Origin: Lithospermum erythrorhizon
Lineage: Eukaryota > Streptophyta > Magnoliopsida > Boraginales > Boraginaceae
Length of the DNA stretch: 64,000 bases
Assembly (NCBI GenBank): GCA_019722365.1
Contig: JADFUC010000395.1
Coordinates: 1-64,000, forward strand
Reading direction: 5' to 3'
The notes under the pieces are model-generated. The model did not search any database, was not told the DNA's origin, and saw only the letters and a program-made list of their open reading frames with translations. Positions 1-10,438 of the stretch are shown here, one piece after another (positions within the stretch are counted from its first letter, which is position 1; each line of letters begins with the position of its first letter). The translations under genes and the position numbers were made by a program.

Positions 1-423
1 ACCTATGACGCTTCAAAGATTGTTTATCAAACACAACTCTTTGAGTTGTCTCACAGTTGAATATGAATAAATTAGTTTAAAGGTAGGTGTAGCAACCTTA
101 ATATGTGAAATTATTTCATTCTTTGTGTTTCAGCCACGTTAAACACAATCCTTACTTGTATCACTCAACTAATGACACATCTAAGGTTAGAATGAAATTA
201 TCTTGGTATTGAAAGATCTCATCCATTTGTGTTTTAACTTCATTAAACACAATTCCTTAATTACGTATCTTAACAAGTACGTTTTAAGATTAGAATGATG
301 TCTCATTCTTCGGATGATATACTACTTATATCGATGATACTTCTGACTCAGAACTTGATAGTATTCATATGGTCCTTCCTATACCTCACACCCTTCGATG
401 TATCATTCAATGACTCAAATCTT

Positions 424-655
424 CAATTAACTCAGATGTAAACATACACACTTAATTTAGACTACGAACCTCCCACTAAGTCTAGTAAGAGTCGATTTAG
501 TTCATCCTTTCAAGATTATACTAAGTCTTGTTCTCTTTAATTAACTTGTATGTAAACATACAAAACTTAATTCTAGACTAGTGAACTCCCTCCGACTAAG
601 TCTAGTAAAGAGTCGATTTAGTTCATCTTTCAAGATTATACTCAAGTCTCGGCTC
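424..655. repeat. Tandem duplication, unit about 116 bp
   Basis: Two adjacent imperfect copies, about 424-537 and 538-655. Each contains tgtaaacataca, then ctaagtctagtaa, then gagtcgatttagttcatc, then caagattatact. They differ by small indels and substitutions. It lies in non-coding retroelement-like DNA. Confidence 0.75.
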
Positions 656-1102
656 TTCGAAATAATATCCATAAGTATTATTCAATCGCTTGTTGTTCAA
701 GGTGTCCTTTTAAAGAAGAGCAGTAATATTTCCTTAATCAGAGTCACCCGACATGGGAACGTGTGTAAGTCAAACATGACATTCTTTTTTTACTCTTTAC
801 ATAAATGAAAAGAAAATAGTTTAGAATCCCAAATTCATCTTCTACGGAGAATTTAAAACTGTATGCTCTATAATGTGGGGCCGCTATCATACACAAGAGC
901 TCATAACTTTCTTTGTATCTTGTCTTCCAAATTCCATTATACTTGGCTCATATCCATGATTAAATCATGAGTCAAAACTAGTGTTCTTTATTAATCGCTA
1001 GCTCAAATGCAATATTACTATAGCCACAACAAAATTATTTGAGATATGAGATTTAATCAAATCTCTCTTCAATTCCTAAATGTTACTTAAAATCCTTCTT
1101 CT

Positions 1103-1338
1103 ATGCTTTAAAGTTCGAACAACGGCTTAATCATTAATCTCAACTTATAGTTCCATGTTCACTCAATCGCATAAGTGATTTTCGTAGAACCAATAGATAA
1201 CTTTGCTTATTTGGTTACATATGCTTTAAAGTTCAAAATAATAAAGTTAATCATTAAGTTCAACTTCTATAGTTCCATGTTCACTCAACTGCATATGAAA
1301 GTAGAACTGAATAGATAACTTTTATTTCAAGTTACATA
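1103..1338. repeat. Tandem duplication, unit 118 bp
   Basis: Two adjacent copies, 1103-1220 and 1221-1338. Each starts with atgctttaaagttc, continues through tagttccatgttcactcaa and agtagaac or gtagaacc, and ends with a ttacat phrase. Divergence is moderate, so the duplication is not recent or the region is poorly resolved. Confidence 0.75.
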
Positions 1339-2037
1339 CCATAAGCTTTTGATTCATCATAATTCATGAAATCCATGCTCATCATGTTAAAGAAACTAAA
1401 TACCAATCACATGTCCTCGAAATGTACATACACACATTCAACTAAGATCATTCAATAGTTTTTCCTCAAAAGGAGATCAAACTATTTATTTTAAGGCTTG
1501 CTTTGACAAGAGGACAATATGACATATCGGGTCTTCATGATCATCACCTTTGATTGAATAAATAAAAATTAATTATCCTTCAATCATATCACGTGACTTG
1601 TTCACTTGAACCAAAGTTCATGCAACGTATCAACACATGATTGAATCAATTCTCTAAACGCTTGTATTTAAAGTTTTATCTTTCTATTAGCATACAACTG
1701 ACATTTCAATGGTTAAAGGAGATCATGGCCAGAATAATTTTATTTCAACAAGTCATTCGGATTTCTCCCTTAACTTATTTTATTTCACATTATAAAGTCA
1801 TGCATTTAGTTTGCCTAACAATGGTGAATAAAATAGGTAAACTTAATATGCCAAAATATAATAGAAAATAAGTAACTTAAAATATGCAACTTAATATGCC
1901 AAAACAATCCATACGATGCATAAAAATGAATTGTAAAATATAATACCCGTATTTCAAATCTCACAAAATGTACAAGGTATCAAGATCTACTATACTCGAC
2001 TCAAAACGGTAAAACCGCATACATTTTGAATCAAGTA

Positions 2038-4674
2038 TAATTAATTATCTGTGTCGGCCGCCTTTGAAAGCAGAGTCACTTCAAATCGACGGACGACTAC
2101 TTTAAACACAATCTGCTTCATCCAAAACGTGATCACAATTAAGTTTCCCAAATCAAAACAGCTTTTAAAATTTATAATCCATCAAATTGAGCATCGAAAC
2201 GATTTCAACTCCATATATATACACAACATATCCCAAGATAAAGTAATGCCGGGCAAGGTTACAAAAAAGATGATACATAATGTGATCCCTAATAATAAAA
2301 TGACAACAAATTGTGATGTAAGGCTAAAGTCAAAAAGGAAAAATACAACAATCAAAAACAATTGACAACACATCAAAATCGATCACAGGATCTTCACACC
2401 GACGCCACCTAGCGAATTTAACAAAATCCCAACAAATTGGCTCAACTATCAATAACCCGGCACAAATGAAATGCCGCCTAACGCGGTGCGGAAGCGTAGT
2501 CATGAGGCTTAGTGAAACTTAACATGTGGGTGAACTTACCATACGGAAATCCAGTCAATCAATAATATAATAGTCATATACGAACGAAATACATATCCGT
2601 GACTACCTAAAAGGTCATACAACATGATTCCACAGAAATCTCGCATATAATACATGGAAGATATAATAGAAAGTTTCAAAGAAAACACACAATTCCAAAA
2701 TGAAATTAAGAGACTCAACAATGATCAAAACTCTAGTCATCAAACTCCTATCTCCTCATATCCCCACCAAAGATACCATCCTTAACGCCAAGATATACTC
2801 AACTGGCCTAACGGCAGGAATGGACGAATCAATAATCACCCTCAGCACTTACACCGTTAAAGATAACGTACCAAACCCGCACTTATACACAAAGTATAAG
2901 GCACACCGCACTTATACACAAAGTATAAGGCACATCGCACTCCATACACTGGGCACAAGGCACACCGGCCTTATACACTAAGTATAAGGCACACCGCCTA
3001 TAATACCAAGTATATATGTACTCGTGACTTATACACCAAGATAAGGCACACCGCACTTATATACACTAAGTATAAGTACACCGCACTTATACACTAAGCA
3101 TAAGTACATATCACGATATCCCGCAATAGCGAGAGTCACATAACCCCTAATCATCCTGAATATAGGTCAAATCATACTCAAGTCACCTCAAGCCATACAT
3201 AACTCTAACTATCACCTCTCAATAACTACCTACCTACTCCCCCAAACAACAATATCCAAGCACACAGCCTAAAAGACCGACAATCAAGTCAAACACAATC
3301 GCCGGCTAAGGCCATACAAATCATAAGTGCCGACAAGGCCACGTAAATCGAAATATAAGTCAGAGTTCAAGCTTATTACTTACCTCAAGCAATCTCTTCA
3401 ACGCTACGTAATATAATCACATAATCATATAACAATTAATGTATGTCATTCTCACGTAATCATACAATAACATGTATATCATTCTCACATAATCATATCA
3501 TAATAACATGTATATCATTCTACATAATCATATCACAATAACATGTTCACACAATTTAAAGTAAGTACTTGAAAGTAACACCCGTTAGATAAGTAATTGA
3601 ATTTCCGCTAGCTATCGCAAAAACCTTCACAAAGACAACTGCTGCAATCGCCCTTTCCACGACTTCAACGCCTAAACAACACCCGTAAAATTATAATCAA
3701 GACCTATTACTATACCGGCGTCGAAAGATATATAACCAACTCTTAGTGGAACTATTTCAAACGTCTAACATGATTTGATAACTATCAAATTATAATTGAC
3801 ACAACCCAATCGATTCCCCTGTACTAAAATTTCAGAATCTTATTACTTTTAACATTTCAAATCAACTTATAAGTCATTCTAATCGACAAATAGTCCATAA
3901 TTACCAACCTATACTCCGAATATCAATTATAACTCAACTTGGAATTAACACTTTTTCAACCTAATCGCTTTTTAATCAATTTTAAATCACCAATTTAATA
4001 TCACAATAACTATACTGCTGTCCTGCAACATAACCTCCTACACATTTAAAATCTTAGAAAATATCAACCCAAAAGTCAACCGAAAACCTAAAAGTCAACC
4101 CAGCCATAACATCCTCAAACGATCTCTAAATCACGAATTAACCACTTATATACATCGCAGAACTCATAACCAACTAAGATTCATCATAAAATTGAATTAT
4201 GGAAAAGTCAACTAAAAGTCAACTATGTCAAACCCAAGAAATATCCCTCAAAGACATGAAATTTACCTTAACCTCAAGAGAATGACGGGGAAAAGATATT
4301 CTACTACCGATCTGAAGTTTCAACATAATCAAGAGAGAAATGGAAAATGAAATTTTTAAGCCGAGGGGAAGCGAATATCTCGCCTCTATACAGCGGTGCT
4401 ACATTTAACTTCATTATTAATGACGCAAGATGTCATTTATAGAAATTTAAAAACTCAATCTCCGCTCGTTTCTAAGCATTCGCTTATCGTACTTAAATCT
4501 CCAAATTTAACCCAATTCCAAAGATAAAATTTTCCATGGCAAAAAAACTACTAAATTATCAATGTAATTCGCTCAAAAATTTTACTTAAATAATATTATC
4601 ATCAGATTATTTATACTATCCCCCCTGGGTCAATTTAAAAATTTAAATTTTTTTTTCGTGAACGATTTATTACA
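2038..4674 (-). repeat. 3' LTR of chromovirus 1
   Basis: This matches 8121-10438 and, with a truncated right end, 25280-27885. Landmarks in order are cgacggacgac, gtgatcacaattaagtttccc, an AT run followed by acatatcccaagataaagtaa, a palindromic tandem array at 2879-3110, a stretch rich in tatcattct/acataatcat phrases, a cluster of gtcaac motifs near 4060-4235, and a right end with a T run then ttattaca. The right end read on the minus strand gives TGTAATAA, typical for the start of such LTRs. The left end is uncertain by about 15 bases. Confidence 0.85.
2879..3110. repeat. Palindromic tandem array in LTR, about 8 units of 29-30 bp
   Basis: Units follow the pattern cacttatacacaaagtataaggcacaccg. 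Each carries the inverted pair cttatac...gtataag around a 5-base spacer, so every unit can form a 7-bp hairpin. About eight units are visible and some are degenerate. The same array recurs in the partner LTR at 8990-9195, and a degenerate version lies at 26080-26300. Confidence 0.85.
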
Positions 4675-4939
4675 AATCTAATTATCTAATACAATTTCGA
4701 ATTTCGAATTTGACAATACAAACAACCAAAACATATAACAACAACACAAAATCAATTATCACAATAAAATAAAAAGCAACATTTCAATTCCACTTGCCAA
4801 CCGTGAAATCATCCACCTACTCTCACATCCCTTACTCATAACCTCAGCCTCTCATCTCACCGAATTAAGATTCGGTTTAACTCTACATAAGCGAAAATCT
4901 CCCGTCAAGAATACATCAAAAAGTCGACTCCCAAATTGC

Positions 4940-5120
4940 TTCATCCTCTCTGGATCCTTTGATTTCTACTCAAGCAGCATCGGCTATTACATTTGCCTTC
5001 CCGGGGTGGTACTCACAGTCAACTCATAATCATCACTTAACCTCCATCCACCTCCTCTCGCTCTCAATTCAAATCTCAAGGCTTAGGGATACTTCAAACT
5101 CTTACGACCGGTGAAAATCA
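4940..5120 (-). pseudogene. RNase H C-terminal remnant of chromovirus 1 pol
   Basis: Read on the minus strand, phrases in different frames match the canonical gypsy RNase H end: GRKSLKY (usually DHKSLKY), a WRLSDDYELTV-like phrase, then EYHPGKANVIADA. The last is normally followed by ALSRK, but here a stop follows. Frames shift several times, so no product is possible. Next to it on the left the integrase is missing. Confidence 0.7.
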
Positions 5121-5639
5121 TTTATTCTCATGACAATGTCTTCCACAACTTCAAAGAAGACTATCGCCACTAGCTCAAAAATCGCTATTCTGAGTAGTTC
5201 TTCTCGTGATTCTCAACCTGCCGGGAAGCATGTGCAATTCCTTCCCATGCCGCATCGTAACACACTTAATCCCTCGACGCGAAGATCGCTATAAATCACG
5301 CAGTCCTCGCAACTGCATTTCAAGACGCTTAACATCGAGCCGAAGTCAATCCTCCTTTAATACCCCAAAACAATCCTCACAATCATCATCCCAAATAAAC
5401 GGAACCTCCCTTCGGTCAACTGGTCAATGGCGTCAGCAACTGTGAAAAGTCCTCGATTTAATCTCCCAGACAACCACTAACCCCAAGAAACTCCTAACCT
5501 CAAATACACTCGGACGCCTCCCAATTGTTCACAGCCCTCCACCTCTCCGTGGATCAAATACAAATACCAGCCGTAAAATAACATGACCCATGCACTGCAC
5601 TTTCGCCAACTGCCGTAACTCACATTTGGAAACTTGGCA

Positions 5640-6010
5640 TACAATCAAAGTACGCCTCATGTCCTCAACACAATCCCGCAAATGCCTCTCATGCCCTCCT
5701 CCCCTCTAGAATATATCTAATATCATCAACGAATACCACCACAAACTCATCCGCATACTCTCTCTAAAACACCTGTTCATCAAATCCATAAAGGTTTCTA
5801 TGTACTTGTCAATCCAAACGGCATCACTATAAATTCATAATGTCCATAACGAGATCGAGCCGATTTCGAATATCCTCCCTTTGATCCTCAACCGATGACA
5901 TAACAAGACCTGTGAAATCAATCTCTCGAGAACACCTTGGCATGCTTCACCGATCAAACAAATCACAATTCTGGCAAATGGGTATCGGCTCCAATGGTCA
6001 CTTACCGCCT
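5640..6010 (-). pseudogene. Reverse transcriptase remnant of chromovirus 1
   Basis: Minus-strand motifs are VMPFGLT near 5805-5830, and YADEFVVVFVDDI near 5700-5740, which contains the catalytic Asp-Asp pair of the RT palm. A degenerate form of the upstream [11 protein letters not shown] block lies near 5885-5930. Stops and frameshifts interrupt every frame. The order and spacing match the RT of chromovirus 2 at 41703-42245, which is far better preserved. Confidence 0.7.
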
Positions 6011-6639
6011 ATAGTCAACACGCACAACCTCATCGAATCCATCCTTCTTTCACAAACAACACCGGTGCACCCTTACGTAGATACACTCGGCCCTCGATGA
6101 ATTCCCTTTGTCCAACAACTCTTGTAACGAGTCCGCACTTTAACTCGGCCGGGAGCCTATCCTCGCATTTGGCTGGAAGAGAAATTCACGCTGCATCAGA
6201 ATAACTAGCAAATTCGATCTCCTTTCTCAAGGCAACTCTAGAAGTCCTTTAGAAAAACATCCTTGAACTCTCTAACAACCCACACATCCTCATTCGCCTC
6301 TCTTCTCTACCAAATCAACTACATATCTTGCTAACCTAATACACCCTTTCCGAGAACCAATCTCCTAGCCTGCTATTGAGCAAAACTCAAAGGCAAAATC
6401 TTTCTGTCTCTACAAAATCGGATATCCGGCCCCGAACCCACAAAAGTAATCTCTTCTGATGGCAATCATCAACGTACGATGTTTCCCCAACCAATCCATA
6501 CCCGTTATAAGCGGCCAAAATCGTAAAGCTCAAACGAAGTAAATCAACGCATAATAACCCGACTCACAAAACAATCAAAGGACAATCTCTATATACACCC
6601 AACTTCACACCGACTCCCATGTGTGTCATAATCTCAAGG

Positions 6640-6760
6640 AAATGCAAAGGCACAACATACGTATAAGTGCAAAAATAAACTCGGTAAAACAAAAGAATGC
6701 GTAGCCCCGTAATCAAACAACACCCTAGCCTCAATATCACATGCAAATAATGTAAATTGC
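6640..6760 (-). pseudogene. Retroviral-type aspartic protease remnant of chromovirus 1
   Basis: The minus strand encodes VLFDYGATHSF at about 6690-6724. Family members usually carry D-S/T-G at this active site; here the second residue is Tyr. The surrounding frame is short and broken. It lies between gag and RT as expected. Identification rests on this motif and its position only. Confidence 0.6.
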
Positions 6761-7053
6761 CACCACTTTGGGGGTATCCTCGCCTCCCGATGCACAAAGA
6801 TGACCGTCTTCAACTACCTCCGTCAGCCAAGACTCAAGTCCTCCAAATTCCATATCCCTCGGCTCCATGGTCAATCGAATTCACCACTTAATTTCGATAA
6901 CCACCTCCTGACAGTATCGAATCAAGGTCAAGTACTCAGCACCTCCCCTCTGGTGCTCGGGGACACTCCCTTCGCCAAATGTCCCGGCCGCTAGCATCGA
7001 TAGCATAAAGCACTACCCCTCTCCTGCAATCCGCCGCTTATGCCTAATCTCGA

Positions 7054-8040
7054 CTACAACGGCACAACGATACCTCGACTCCCCGGAAGACTACCTGACC
7101 TCATGGATCTCGCCCGGCGCCACAAGGCAGGTAAGGAGGTGAACATAACTCGGCGAACTGCCGGAGCAATCGGTTGACTCGCCTCAGATTTACTCGCCTC
7201 ATCTGGCTCCCTCCTCTCAACTCTGCAGCCAGAAGGCCTACCGTAAAAAGAAAGTCTCAAGTCGACTCCTCCCGATCCACTCGCCTCCGGCTCGCTAAAT
7301 TCCATTTCCACCTTCAGGGCCGCATTCCTCACAGCATGGAAACTAGTGAAATCCATCAGTGAAATCCGATGACGTATCTCCCACATCAACCCATCCCTGA
7401 ATCTAGTAATCCTCTTCTGCCCCAATGACAAATGAAGTAGTCGGGCACGTATCAATCGAACTGCCTCATACGCCCACCGGCCCGAACCCCTACAAATACT
7501 CCTCCCGAAGAGTCAACAACCGCTCCCTGTGACATGAACCTCCCTCGCAAATGTGAGAGACGCACCAGTTCCTCCCCACCTCACTGCACCCTCCCTCAAG
7601 CCTTATAAGTAAAGAAACTTCACCGCTATCCGCCTACAATCAACATCGGCTCAAAAAGATAGACTTCATATCCTTTGATGAACTCCAATAGCCCCGCTCC
7701 GGCGAACCCTCGCAAACTCTCGGAGGATCCTCTCTCGTAAAACCGATCAAACAACTCTGCCATGGAATTCGACTCGCTCTCTCGACCCACTGAAAGACTA
7801 CACTCTCTACTTGTGTCTACTCCCAACCTCCCTCAACATGCCTGTAAGAATGCACCTCCGACTTTGGCCGGGTCCACGCCCGTACTCATCGACAGCTATA
7901 CCCCTACCAGCTCGGCCTCCTCTGGCCCTACCCCGGGCACCTCTCGCTCTACCTCGCCCACGCACTCTAGGTGGCATCCTCAACAGTCTACGCAACAAAA
8001 GAAAAAGACTCAGATTTACAAAAAAGACACCACTCACAAC
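7054..8040 (-). pseudogene. gag remnant of chromovirus 1
   Basis: Two minus-strand open segments are seen. The right one (8037 to 7807) contains MPPRVRGRGRARGARGRARG, the Arg/Gly-rich gag start typical of Del/Tekay-like elements. The left one (7455 to 7054) contains LGQKRITRFRDGLMWEIRH and then KVEMEFSEPEASGSG, a gag capsid-end and linker signature. The equivalent linker in chromovirus 2 is MELAEPEASGARG. No CCHC zinc knuckle was recognised in this copy. The two segments are in different frames. Confidence 0.75.
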
Positions 8041-8102
8041 GACTCAAAGAAAAACAAGTCGACACACAACCACACAGATAACCCAAGAAATCTGAAACCT
8101 AA

Positions 8103-8118
8103 GCTCCTCGATAATTAA
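8103..8118 (-). other. Degenerate primer-binding site of chromovirus 1
   Basis: Next to the right LTR the plus strand reads gctcctcgataatt. It aligns, with an insertion, to gctctgatacca, the complement of the initiator tRNA-Met primer site TGGTATCAGAGC. Position and partial match support it, but the 3' part is not conserved. Confidence 0.35.
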
Positions 8119-8120
8119 AA

Positions 8121-10438
8121 TATTAACGACCATTCCCAGTCGGCCACCGTAAGCGCAGAAATATTAAAAATCCTAACACTCAGAGTCACCAAACCGATGG
8201 ATCTAATTCACTTAAAACACAATTCGCTTCATCCAAAAATGTGATCACAATTAAGTTTCCCAAATCAAAAACAAATTTATAAAATTTATAATCCATCACC
8301 GATATCGAAACGACTAACTCCATATATATATACACACATATCCCAAGATAAAGTAACGCCGCAAGGTTACAAAAAGATGATACATACCGTATCCTCGAAT
8401 ACAAAATGACAAATAAAATTGACAAGGCTAAAGTTTCAAAAGGAAAATACAACAATCAAAACAAATAACACAACACATCAAAATCAGATCGTGGAGGATC
8501 CTCCGCCACCGATGCTCACCTAGCGACTTTAACAAAACTCTCAAATTGCTCAATCACGCCTATCAACTCCGGCATTAAACGAATGTCACCAATGCGGTGG
8601 CAAAGGAAAGCCATGGTGCTTAGTGAAACTTAACACAGGGTGAACTTACCATAATGGAACGAGTCAAATTAATAATATAATAGTCAAATATGAATGAAAC
8701 ACATATATCCAGACTACCTAAAAAGTGTCATACAATACGATTCCCACAAGAAATCTCTTTATATAATATATGAAGATATAATAGAAAGTTTCAAGAACAT
8801 ACAATAATTCCGTAAAGAAATCAAGACTCAACAACGACTAAAAACTCTATCATCAAACTCTTATCTCCTCAAATCCCCACGTGATATCATCCCTAACGCG
8901 CATATACTCAACTGCCTACCCGCAAAGAACGGACTAATCAATAATCACCCCTTTAATTTATACCGCAATATAAGGGGCCAAAATTCTACACTTATACACA
9001 AAGTATAAAGTGCACGCCAGACCGATACACTAAGTATAAGGCACGCCGCCTATACACCTTTGGCATAAGGCACACCGCTTCCTTATACACTAAGTATAAG
9101 GCACACCGTGACCATACACTAAGTATAAGTGCACACCGCACTTATACACTAAGTATAAGGCACACTACACTTATACACTCAAGTATAAGGCACATATCGC
9201 CGCATATCCTCGCAAGCGAATGAGAGTCACCTAACCCCTAATCATCCCAACACAGTCAAACTCGATACTCAAGTCACCCCCAAGTCATACATAACTCTAA
9301 CCATCACCTCTCAATAACCAAATTACCTACTCCCAAACAATATCCACACACAAATAAACATCCTTACACCGTAAGTCAAACACACCGCCGATATGCTAAA
9401 TCAAAGGCCGATGCCGTAAATCCTAAATATAAGTCGAGTTCAAGCTTATTACTTACCTCAAGCAACTTCAACGGCCATGCATCATAATCACATAATCATA
9501 GCACAATTACATGTATGTCATTCTCATGTAATCACTAACACAATAACATGCATATCATTCTCTACATAATCATATCATAATAATAATGATATCATTCCTA
9601 CATAATCATATCACAACAATATGTTCACACAATTTAAAGTGTTACGTAAGAACACCCAGCAGATAAGTACTCACCTCTCGCTAAATTTACCGCAAAACCT
9701 TTCAAGCGAAAGACAAACTGGCTGCAATCGCCTTAATCAATTTTAAATCACCAATTTAATATCATAATAAATTTACAATAAGGCCCCAAAAGACCTCTCC
9801 TACACATTTAATGTCTTAGAAAAATATCAAATCTAAAAAAGTAAATCTAAAACCTAAAAAGTCAACTCGACTCATAACGCCCTCAAACAACCTCTAAATC
9901 ATGAATTGCTAATTTCTATACATCATAGAACCCATAACATATTTAATCATCATAAAAATTGAATTATGAAAAAGTCAACTAAAAGTCAACTATAAGTCAA
10001 AACCCAAGAAATATCTCGAAAGACTTGAAATTTCTACCTTAACTCAAGAGAATGAATGGGGAGAATGATATCTCTACAAACGATCTTGGAGTTCGAGCCA
10101 ATCAGAGAGAAAACGGAAAATGAAATTTTTTCTGGCGGGGAGGGTGATTCTCGGCCCTAGGATAAGACGATGATCTCAAATGATGATGCCAAGATGTTTC
10201 GACTAGATATTTTAAAAAACTCTCGGTCCTGCCTCGGTTTCCCGGCACTCCGCCATCGTGACTTAAATCTCCACTAACCCTCGATTCTAAAGATAAAATA
10301 TTCCATGGCAAAAACTAATAAATTATAAATGTAATTCAAAAAATTTACGAAATAATATTATCATCGAGATTATTTACTATCCCTCGTGGTCCCACCACGA
10401 CCTAAAATTTAATTTTTTTTTCGTAACGGGTTATTATA
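8121..10438 (-). repeat. 5' LTR of chromovirus 1
   Basis: Partner of 2038-4674 in the same order, about 320 bp shorter. Most of the missing length falls near 9720-9740, where the block equivalent to about 3655-3965 of the other LTR is absent. It shares the palindromic array (8990-9195) and the gtcaac cluster (9835-9995). The right end ttattata is close to the expected ttattaca. Differences from the partner are dominated by 1-3 base indels. Confidence 0.85.
8990..9195. repeat. Palindromic tandem array in 5' LTR, about 7 units
   Basis: Units of about 30 bp with the core cttatacactaagtataag, an inverted repeat with a 7-bp stem. Seven units are recognisable, and several have lost one arm. It matches the array at 2879-3110. 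Confidence 0.85.

Larger units (their letters stand above)
1..2037. other. Retroelement-derived non-coding DNA, left flank of chromovirus 1
   Basis: No open frame here resembles a protein, and all short frames lack codon structure. The style (AT-rich, many short phrases such as catgttcactcaa) resembles the untranslated leader or LTR-adjacent DNA seen again at 34790-36617, so it is probably leader DNA of a Copia-like element. Two tandem duplications lie inside and are listed separately. The DNA just left of the chromovirus (about 1870-2037) and just right of it (10440-10550) share phrases such as aatatgc and catacattt, as expected if the element landed in an existing repeat. The family assignment is inference. 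Confidence 0.35.
2038..10438 (-). mobile_element. Ty3/gypsy chromovirus-like LTR retrotransposon, family 1, defective
   Basis: A long direct-repeat pair (2038-4674 and 8121-10438) flanks a 3.4 kb body that reads on the minus strand. From right to left the body holds an Arg/Gly-rich gag start, gag core, an aspartic protease motif, reverse transcriptase (MPFGLT and FVVVFVDD) and the RNase H end (EYHPGKANVIADA). This is the Ty3/gypsy order, and the gag start and RNase H end resemble the Del/Tekay chromovirus group. Integrase and chromodomain, which should lie between RNase H and the left LTR, are missing: only about 280 bp separate them. All frames are broken, so it is non-autonomous. LTR ends resemble TGTAAT...ATTACA, giving boundaries good to about 15 bases. 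No clean 5-bp target duplication was recognised. Confidence 0.85.

Noticed and set aside
2051..2376. Overlapping open frames on both strands of about 100 and 64 codons
   Set aside because: They lie wholly within an LTR, differ between LTR copies through indels, and have no protein signature.
2879..3110. Regularly spaced palindromic repeats resembling a CRISPR array
   Set aside because: Units are contiguous without unique spacers, are diverged, recur in a second LTR, and the DNA is a plant nuclear genome.
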